NCBI GenBank assembly: GCA_900550095.1
Contig: URRG01000045.1
Coordinates: 1 to 10,618 of the forward strand
DNA: 10,618 bases
Direction of reading: 5' to 3'
Source: an uncultured Oscillospiraceae bacterium
GTDB taxonomy: Bacteria > Bacillota > Clostridia > Oscillospirales > Acutalibacteraceae
Shown here: in pieces, positions 5,910 to 10,618 of the stretch
How the letters are laid out: every line of letters begins with the position of its first letter
Numbering within the stretch: position 1 is the first letter of the stretch
The notes under the pieces: model-generated
What the model saw: only the letters and a program-made list of their open reading frames with translations
What the model was told of the DNA's origin: nothing
The model's database searches: none
Made by a program: the position numbers and the translations under genes

Positions 5910-7400
5910 TTATTCCTCGCACTGGAAGCGGAGCACATGCCAGGAATACTTGGGCAGAACCATCTTGCAGGCCTCAAAGGAGCCGGAAAGATTTTCCACA
6001 GCCTTCATAGTTACCGTATCCGGCTGATCAAAGGTGTTCACGGCGTTGAGATCGGGGCCGGAAAGCTCCAGGTGCTCAATCATGGAGAGCTTGCCGAAGG
6101 AGCGCATATCCAGATCCAATTCCATCTCGTCGTCGGAAAGGTTCAGGCAGAACACATTTACCTGCTTTTTCTCTTCGTCAAACACTACGCTGGAGTGGAG
6201 CAGAGGCGTCTCGCCGTAGCGGCTTTCAGCAGTGGGGGCCACTACTACGGGTTTCAGCGCCATACCGCGGCCGTAGGTGGAAAGATACTGGAAGGGATAG
6301 AAGATGGTCTGCCGGATCACGCGGCCGTTCTTCTCGGTGAAGATGGGAGCGATTACGTTTACAAGCTGAGCCAGGCAGGCGATCTTTACCCGGTCGGCAT
6401 GATTGATGAGGGTCATGCCCATGCCCGAGAACACCAAGGCGTCCAAAAGGGAATACCGGTCCTCCAGAATCTCGGGAGCTTCCATCCAGTCGTGTTCCTT
6501 CTGGTTGTGCTGATACCACACGTTCCACTCATCGAAGGAGAGGTACATGGTCTTGTCGCTGCGCTTCAAAGCCTTTACATAGTCGGCAGTGCCGGCAATG
6601 GTGTTGATGAAGCGGTCCATATCCACGAAGGAAGCGAGGAAGTCGAAGTCGTTGCCTTCGTTTTCGTAATACCTGTGCAGGGAAAGGTAATCGGCCTTTT
6701 CATAGGTGTATTCCAGAACCTTGCGGTCCCACTCCGGGAAGGTCTCCTGCAGGGTGGTGGCGCTGCCGCAGACCACAAGCTCCACCTCGGGGTCGATCCA
6801 CTTCATGATTTTAGCGGTCTCCAGAGCCTTTTTGCCGTAGTCGTCCGCGTCCAGATGGCAGATCTGCCAGGAGCCGTCCATCTCGTTTCCGATGCACCAG
6901 AGCTTGATATCATGGGGCTCCTTGTGCCCGTTTTTGGCGCGCAGATCGCTCCAGTAGGTGCCTCCGGGATAGTTGCAGTATTCCAGGAGCTCGCCGGCTT
7001 CTTTGGGGGTTCCCGTGCCCATGTTTACGGCGCCCATGATCTCGGTGCCGGATTTCTTGGACCAATCCACGAATTCGTCGATGCCGAACTGATTGCTTTC
7101 GATGGTGTGCCAGGCCAGATCCAGACGGCGGGGGCGGTCCTCTTTGGGGCCTACGCCGTCCTTCCAGCTGTAGCCGGAAAGGAAGTTTCCGCCGGGATAG
7201 CGGACATGGGAAACGTTCAGCTCGCGGATCAGCTCCAGAACGTCCCTGCGGAAGCCGTTCTCGTCCGCCGCAGGATGGCCGGGCTCATAGATGCCGGTGT
7301 AGATGGCACGGCCCAGATGCTCCAGGAACGAGCTGTAGATGCGCTTATCCACTTCAGCCAGCTTGAAATTTTTCTCAATATGCATTTTTGCCTGCTTCAT
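5910..7400 (-). CDS. abfA: Intracellular alpha-L-arabinofuranosidase, GH51
   Basis: The 496-residue enzyme releases terminal L-arabinofuranose from arabinan and arabinoxylan oligosaccharides by a retaining mechanism. It follows Geobacillus/Bacillus AbfA nearly from end to end, including RIYSSFLEHLGRAIYTGIYE at 20-39 and RYPGGNF at 67-73. The acid/base catalyst is E173 in WCIGNEMDG and the nucleophile E291 in LSFDEWNVWY; other expected active-site residues (R67, N72, W97, N172, H242, Y244) are present. Length and two-part layout (TIM barrel, then beta-sandwich from about residue 380) are normal for the family. There is no signal peptide, so it acts in the cytoplasm on imported oligosaccharides; no sugar transporter is seen in this window. 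The ATG at 7400 is supported by AAAGGAGG nine bases upstream. It is transcribed alone, with its own promoter and terminator, and the TTAAGA cluster in its leader suggests repression. Confidence 0.97.
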   Translation of the reverse strand: MKQAKMHIEKNFKLAEVDKRIYSSFLEHLGRAIYTGIYEPGHPAADENGFRRDVLELIRELNVSHVRYPGGNFLSGYSWKDGVGPKEDRPRRLDLAWHTIESNQFGIDEFVDWSKKSGTEIMGAVNMGTGTPKEAGELLEYCNYPGGTYWSDLRAKNGHKEPHDIKLWCIGNEMDGSWQICHLDADDYGKKALETAKIMKWIDPEVELVVCGSATTLQETFPEWDRKVLEYTYEKADYLSLHRYYENEGNDFDFLASFVDMDRFINTIAGTADYVKALKRSDKTMYLSFDEWNVWYQHNQKEHDWMEAPEILEDRYSLLDALVFSGMGMTLINHADRVKIACLAQLVNVIAPIFTEKNGRVIRQTIFYPFQYLSTYGRGMALKPVVVAPTAESRYGETPLLHSSVVFDEEKKQVNVFCLNLSDDEMELDLDMRSFGKLSMIEHLELSGPDLNAVNTFDQPDTVTMKAVENLSGSFEACKMVLPKYSWHVLRFQCEE

Positions 7401-7436
7401 GAAAGATCTCCTCCTTTGTTTGCTCTTTGTTTGCCG

Positions 7437-7452
7437 CCGGGCATACGCCCGG
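7437..7452 (-). other. Small hairpin in the abfA leader
   Basis: A perfect 6-bp GC stem (7437-7442 with 7447-7452, CCGGGC/GCCCGG) with a 4-base loop lies between the operator-like repeats and the abfA ribosome site. It would form in the 5' untranslated mRNA. It could protect the mRNA 5' region; no terminator T-run follows. Confidence 0.4.
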
Positions 7453-7470
7453 AAGAGTTTCTGTACGGTA

Positions 7471-7507
7471 GTTAAGAAATCTCTTAATATGTATTTTGTT
7501 TCTTAAC
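7471..7507. promoter_or_regulatory. Operator-like cluster of three TTAAGA half-sites upstream of abfA
   Basis: GTTAAGAAA at 7471-7479 and TTTCTTAAC at 7499-7507 form a perfect 9-bp inverted repeat, and another TCTTAA at 7482-7487 pairs with the first as TTAAGA-N4-TCTTAA. The cluster would lie about +5 to +41 relative to the predicted abfA start site, a classic repressor position. The natural candidate to bind it is the ArsR-type regulator encoded just downstream of abfA (inference). It does not resemble the known AraR operator of Bacillus, which centres on GTACG. Confidence 0.6.
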
Positions 7508-7518
7508 ATTTCAGTACA

Positions 7519-7548
7519 ACTCTATCACATGGCTGAAAGAAAAGTCAA
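7519..7548 (-). promoter_or_regulatory. Probable abfA promoter
   Basis: On the minus strand TTGACT (7548-7543, five of six to the -35 consensus) is followed after 18 bases by TAGAGT (7524-7519, four of six to the -10). Transcription would start near 7512, giving a leader of about 110 bases that carries the TTAAGA cluster, a small hairpin and a strong ribosome site. Confidence 0.5.
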
Positions 7549-7656
7549 GGGAGACCGCGGAGAAAATCCTCGCGCTTTTTTGGGCATTTCGCGGAAGGAA
7601 ACGGGAGCGCGGGAACCCCGCCCCAGCAATCGAATCGGGGCTTCCGGGAAAGCAAA

Positions 7657-7688
7657 AAGCCCCACCTCCGGCAAAGGAGGTGGGGCTT
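7657..7688 (-). terminator. Intrinsic terminator of the pepP-like/eutH transcript
   Basis: A 13-bp perfect stem pairs 7657-7669 (AAGCCCCACCTCC) with 7676-7688, with a 6-base loop. On the minus strand the second arm runs into five Ts (through 7654). It closes the transcript about 207 bases after the eutH stop codon and insulates abfA from it. On the plus strand no T-run follows. Confidence 0.85.
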
Positions 7689-7895
7689 GAAGGCGAAACG
7701 GCAGGCCGCTGTGTATGCGGCCCAGTAATAGGGACAGGATCAGGCATAGAATCCGGTTTTCCTTGCCGAAAAAAGCCCGGGCAAGGATTTCCAGCCGCAG
7801 GCCGCATTTGCCGACTGCTGTAGAGGCTGGGAGACCGGGAAGCTTGAAAGCTGCAAAAAAACCTGCGGAGGAACCTGTGCAAAGGGGCTCCGTGG
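7689..7895 (-). other. Structured trailer between the eutH stop and the terminator, no gene recognised
   Basis: These 207 bases have no reading frame that I can relate to a protein. On the minus strand they hold several inverted repeats: a weak 5-bp hairpin (7866-7870 with 7888-7892) followed within four bases by seven Ts (7861-7855), an 8-bp stem (7760-7767 with 7780-7787), and a 6-bp GC stem (7704-7709 with 7717-7722). The first may be a weak terminator just after eutH. The rest may be a 3'-end small RNA, or the remnant of a lost gene. Confidence 0.4.
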
Positions 7896-9047
7896 TTACA
7901 AAGCGGCCTTTTCGCCGTTGGTAAGCTCCGGTGCGGCGGACCGTTCCGGGCCTCCCGGCTGTCCGTTTCCTGCAGGAGCGGCTTTTTTCGTCCGGGTAGC
8001 CGCCAGGGCGACCAAGGCTCCCGCCGCGCCGCCGATGCATTTTGCCGCCAGCAGGGCCACCGCCAGGTGGGGCTCCGTCCCCATGGCAAAGCCCAGATGC
8101 GCCGCCAGGGCAGAGGCGGCGCTCACAAGGAAGGCCACGTTTACGATCTTTCCGCGGGTGTCCATCTGATGCAGCATGGTGAGAACGGGTACGACGCTCA
8201 CCATGCCGATCAATAGCCCGGCCACACTGGCCTCGTTGACGCCCGCTTTTCTTCCGGCCCAGGAGAAGGGCCGGCGCAGCACACGCTGAAGGATTTCAGA
8301 TACGGGCAGGCTCCCCAGCATAACGATCCCAATGGAGGAAACTACAGCCATGGCCTCTTCCAGCGGGGCCATGCCCGGAATGATGGTATAGCCCGTCATA
8401 TACTGGACGGCGCCCAAAACCAGCCCCACCGTGATAAGGAACCGGATGCAGGCGGCGAAAACAGAGAAGCCGCGGATCATCTGCTCCGGCTTTTTCCATA
8501 TGCCCAGGAGGAACAGGGCCGCCAGAAGGACCACGGGCAGGTTCTGCCGGAGGATCGCGTCGATGGACAGGCCGCAGAAAAGCCCCCCGGCCACCAGGGC
8601 CACAGGCATGGCTGCCAAGCCTAGGAGAATGCCCCTTGCGAAAAGCGGACGGTCCTGAGCGTCGATGATGCCGATGCCCATGGGGATGGTAAAGGTGATG
8701 GTGCAGCCGAATATGGCGGCCACGATGATACCCGTGTAGCTTCCGATGAGGGGGTCACGTGCCAGATCCACGGAAAGCTGGTAGCCCCCCATGTCGATGG
8801 CCAGGATGCCCCCCAGCAGTGCCGGATCCACCCCCACGGCCTCGCAGAGGGGAGCCACAGAGTATTGGAGCCCCGAGGAGATCAGAGGGGCCAGGCAGAT
8901 GATGCCCGCCATGGAAAGGGCGGTGGGCCCCAGATAGAGAAATCCCTCTTCAAATTTCCCGCCAAGGCCCAGACGGCCGCCGAAGAGCCTGTCCAGCCCG
9001 CCGATGACGGCCCCTGCCGCCATGATCCACATGATTGCCTGTTCCAT
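7896..9047 (-). CDS. eutH: EutH-type ethanolamine permease
   Basis: The 383-residue membrane protein matches EutH, which brings ethanolamine into the cell when diffusion is insufficient. Family-like segments are GGKFEEGFLYLGPTALSMAG at about 29-48, LAIDMGGYQLSVDLA, FTIPMGIGIIDAQDR, LLGIWKKPEQMIRGF and MLHQMDTRGKIVNVAFLVSAA. About ten hydrophobic segments are visible and length is normal (360-410). The C-terminal tail of about 35 residues is alanine/proline/glycine-rich and probably cytoplasmic. The ATG at 9047 has GAGGGTG ten bases upstream. It starts 105 bases after the peptidase gene in the same orientation with no terminator between, so both are probably on one mRNA. No ammonia-lyase (eutBC), shell or other eut gene is present in the window, so its true substrate here could differ. 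Confidence 0.92.
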   Translation of the reverse strand: MEQAIMWIMAAGAVIGGLDRLFGGRLGLGGKFEEGFLYLGPTALSMAGIICLAPLISSGLQYSVAPLCEAVGVDPALLGGILAIDMGGYQLSVDLARDPLIGSYTGIIVAAIFGCTITFTIPMGIGIIDAQDRPLFARGILLGLAAMPVALVAGGLFCGLSIDAILRQNLPVVLLAALFLLGIWKKPEQMIRGFSVFAACIRFLITVGLVLGAVQYMTGYTIIPGMAPLEEAMAVVSSIGIVMLGSLPVSEILQRVLRRPFSWAGRKAGVNEASVAGLLIGMVSVVPVLTMLHQMDTRGKIVNVAFLVSAASALAAHLGFAMGTEPHLAVALLAAKCIGGAAGALVALAATRTKKAAPAGNGQPGGPERSAAPELTNGEKAAL

Positions 9048-9140
9048 TGTATATGTTCACCCTCGCTTATGTTTGCGGCTGAGTTCCCGCGTCTGCCGCA
9101 GCCGGTAAAGAGATTGACGGAAAAAGAGCGGGACCGCGCA

Positions 9141-9152
9141 GAACCGATGTTC
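9141..9152. promoter_or_regulatory. GAAC-N4-GTTC palindrome resembling a Gram-positive SOS box
   Basis: GAACCGATGTTC at 9141-9152 is a perfect palindrome in its outer eight positions, flanked by A/T to give AGAAC-N4-GTTCT. The core equals that of LexA boxes of Gram-positive bacteria (CGAAC-N4-GTTCG). It lies directly after the peptidase stop codon and about 95 bases upstream of eutH, an odd place for SOS control; chance occurrence is quite possible. Confidence 0.2.
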
Positions 9153-10406
9153 TCAGCGGATGCCCTTGCACATGGTGTCTTCGATCTCTTCGATGGTCCT
9201 GGGGGTGATCGCGGAGAGGTTCTCGCAGCCGTCCTCCGTCACGAGGCAGTTGTCCTCCAGGCGGAAGCCGATGCCCCACTCCTCGTGGTAGATGCCCACG
9301 TCCACGCAGAAGACCATGCCGGGGGCGATGACCTCGGGCGTTTCCACCACGTCGTGAACGTCGTAGCCTACATGATGGGCGCCGCCGTGCCACATATAGG
9401 TTCCGATTTTATCCACGGAATCCAGTACGCCCGCGTCCTTCAGCTGTTCTGCGTTGAAACGGCGGACGGTAGCGTCCACGTCCGCCATCTTCATGCCGGG
9501 GCGGATGATTTCAAACATGTGGTTGGAGGTGTTCAGCGCGCAGGTATACAGAAGGCGCTGCTTGTCGGAATACCGGCCATTGCAGGGCCAGCCGCGGGAA
9601 ACGTCCGTCATGAGGCTGTCGTACTGGGCGCCCACGTCGTTGAGGATCATATCGCCGTCCTGAGCCTGGCCTTTATAGGAATAATAATGGATGCAGAAAT
9701 TGTTTTTGCCGGCGGAAATGATGGAGGGGAACGCGGGTCCCTGAGGGCCGTGCTGGCCCAGCGCCCGGTCAAATTCGGCCTTATACTGGTATTCGTACAT
9801 GCCGGGCCGGGAAGCCTTCATCATGGCGGTGATGCCGTCCCGTGTGATAGTCTCCGCCTTGCGCATGGCCTCGATCTCGCAGGGCTGCTTGATGGTGCGC
9901 AGGCGGCGGATCAGGGTGTTGGCGTTCTTGACGCACAGGAAGGGATATTCCTTCTGGGCCAGCCGCAGGAAGCGATGGGCCGGGCGGTCCGTATCCTGGG
10001 GGCTCACGCGGAACAGATCCAGATACAGGTTCTCAAAACGGCCGCTGACAGCCAGATTGTGGACATCCGCAGAGAAGGCCTCTACGAAGCGGATATCGTG
10101 GATGCCGGAAAGCTCCTCTGCCTCTGCGGGCTTTATACGCACGCCGGTCCACCGCTCCTGCATGGGATCGGGGGGCAGGATATAAACCCTTTCCTCTACG
10201 CTTCCGGAGGAATCCTTCATGGCCAGAAGGACGAAATCCTTGCTGTCCAGCCCGGTGAGATAGTAGAAGTTCCGGTCTGTATAGAAGGGATAGTATTCAT
10301 CGTTGGTCTTCCTCAGCTCCATGCCGGAAAAAAGCAGCAGCAGGGAATTGGGGGCGAGCCCCTCGTAAAGACGGCGGCGGTTGCCTGCGTGGAATTCTTG
10401 CTTCAT
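9153..10406 (-). CDS. M24 family metallopeptidase, aminopeptidase P-like
   Basis: The 417-residue protein has an aminopeptidase P N-terminal domain (about 1-150; YYPFYTDRNFYYLTGLDSKD at 38-57) and a C-terminal pita-bread catalytic domain (about 170-400). By pattern alignment to E. coli PepP, metal ligands are D257 (NDVGA), D268 (TDVSR), H344 (GGAHH) and E384 (FRLEDN); supporting histidines H240, H340 and H351 are also present. The fifth ligand, a glutamate in the usual VEPG(L/I)Y motif, is an aspartate here: D369 in FCVDVGIY. The enzyme should remove N-terminal residues before proline, or cleave X-Pro dipeptides, in the cytoplasm; no signal peptide is visible. The ATG at 10406 has AGAAGG nine bases upstream. 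It is the first gene of a unit continuing into eutH. The symbol is left open because the ligand change makes the exact substrate uncertain. Confidence 0.9.
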   Translation of the reverse strand: MKQEFHAGNRRRLYEGLAPNSLLLLFSGMELRKTNDEYYPFYTDRNFYYLTGLDSKDFVLLAMKDSSGSVEERVYILPPDPMQERWTGVRIKPAEAEELSGIHDIRFVEAFSADVHNLAVSGRFENLYLDLFRVSPQDTDRPAHRFLRLAQKEYPFLCVKNANTLIRRLRTIKQPCEIEAMRKAETITRDGITAMMKASRPGMYEYQYKAEFDRALGQHGPQGPAFPSIISAGKNNFCIHYYSYKGQAQDGDMILNDVGAQYDSLMTDVSRGWPCNGRYSDKQRLLYTCALNTSNHMFEIIRPGMKMADVDATVRRFNAEQLKDAGVLDSVDKIGTYMWHGGAHHVGYDVHDVVETPEVIAPGMVFCVDVGIYHEEWGIGFRLEDNCLVTEDGCENLSAITPRTIEEIEDTMCKGIR

Positions 10407-10423
10407 TGTTTACAGCCTTCTTT

Positions 10424-10451
10424 CTTGGAAAATAAAACAAATGCTTCCAAG
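10424..10451. repeat. Inverted repeat CTTGGAA/TTCCAAG in the peptidase leader
   Basis: CTTGGAA at 10424-10430 and TTCCAAG at 10445-10451 are perfect 7-base arms separated by 14 A+T-rich bases. They lie in the 5' leader, between the predicted start site (about 10514) and the ribosome site. The repeat could be an operator or an mRNA hairpin; no T-run of a terminator type follows. Confidence 0.35.
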
Positions 10452-10520
10452 CTTTTTCCCCTGTAAGCCTTGTATAACCCGTGAGAGAAGAAAAAGCCAC
10501 TGTGTAATTGAATCGATTTA

Positions 10521-10549
10521 ACTATAGCATAGTGAGGGGACAAAAACAA
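10521..10549 (-). promoter_or_regulatory. Probable promoter of the peptidase-eutH unit
   Basis: On the minus strand TTGTTT (10549-10544) is followed after exactly 17 bases by TATAGT (10526-10521, five of six to the -10 consensus), preceded by TGC, which makes an extended -10. Transcription would start near 10514 with a leader of about 108 bases. The stretch above it (10618-10550) is T-rich on the minus strand and opens with GGCGGGCTTTTATT, which may be the tail of a terminator of a gene outside the window. Confidence 0.55.
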
Positions 10550-10618
10550 GATCTCCCGCAGGGATGAAAAGAGAAAAAATCTGTGTAAAGAATTAGTGAA
10601 ATAGAATAAAAGCCCGCC

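Noticed and set aside
5937..7475. Plus-strand open frame of 512 codons antisense to abfA
   Set aside because: It mirrors the GH51 gene, whose catalytic motifs are complete on the other strand. The deduced product has no recognisable family and there is no ribosome site; it results from the codon use of the real gene.
7525..8089. Two minus-strand open frames overlapping the end of eutH and the trailer
   Set aside because: They are proline/arginine-rich, overlap eutH out of frame, and run through the terminator and the abfA promoter. A short hydrophobic piece (ILCLILSLLLG) is not enough to support a gene.
9048..9152. Search for a separate eutH promoter or terminator in the peptidase-eutH spacer
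   Set aside because: Short GC inverted repeats (for example 9076-9081 with 9099-9104) lack a T-run, and I found no paired -35/-10 boxes.
8865..10466. Plus-strand open frame of 533 codons antisense to the M24 peptidase and the start of eutH
   Set aside because: It spans two real minus-strand genes and their spacer, and its product is low-complexity A/G/V/H-rich. This is a shadow.

Overview
All recognisable genes in this window lie on the minus strand, so they are transcribed from high to low coordinates. The base composition is moderately high in G+C. Ribosome binding sites of the GGAGG type precede nearly every gene, genes are tightly packed with short overlaps, and the GH51 arabinofuranosidase closely resembles Bacillus/Geobacillus enzymes. 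Together these suggest a Gram-positive Firmicute, most likely an anaerobic gut Clostridium/Lachnospiraceae-type bacterium. This assignment is inferred from style and protein families, not from a marker gene.

Read in the direction of transcription, the layout has four blocks. (1) 10549-7657: an extended -10 promoter, an M24 aminopeptidase P-like metallopeptidase, then a EutH-type ethanolamine permease, a structured trailer of about 200 bases, and a strong intrinsic terminator. (2) 7548-5823: a sigma-A-like promoter, a cluster of three TTAAGA half-sites just downstream of it, a cytoplasmic GH51 alpha-L-arabinofuranosidase (abfA), and a 14-bp stem terminator. (3) 5805-4725: an ArsR-type winged-helix regulator with a long C-terminal domain that probably senses a ligand, ended by a long hairpin terminator. 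(4) 4629-51: a six-gene operon of a membrane-anchored extracytoplasmic protein, three different ABC-2-like permeases, one ABC ATPase, and a second membrane-anchored extracytoplasmic protein.

The regulator next to abfA and the inverted half-sites downstream of the abfA promoter suggest a small self-contained arabino-oligosaccharide circuit: repressor, operator and intracellular hydrolase. The ABC operon is the least familiar part. One ATPase would have to serve three permeases that share a cytoplasmic motif, and the two anchored beta-rich proteins sit at the two ends of the operon. This resembles peptide-antibiotic export or immunity transporters, but I see no precursor peptide, modification enzyme or two-component system here, so its substrate is unknown. 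The eutH gene stands without other eut genes and shares a transcription unit with a peptidase.

I see no tRNA, rRNA, CRISPR array, insertion sequence, attachment site or replication origin. Several very long plus-strand open frames (for example antisense to abfA and to the peptidase) are shadows of the minus-strand genes.
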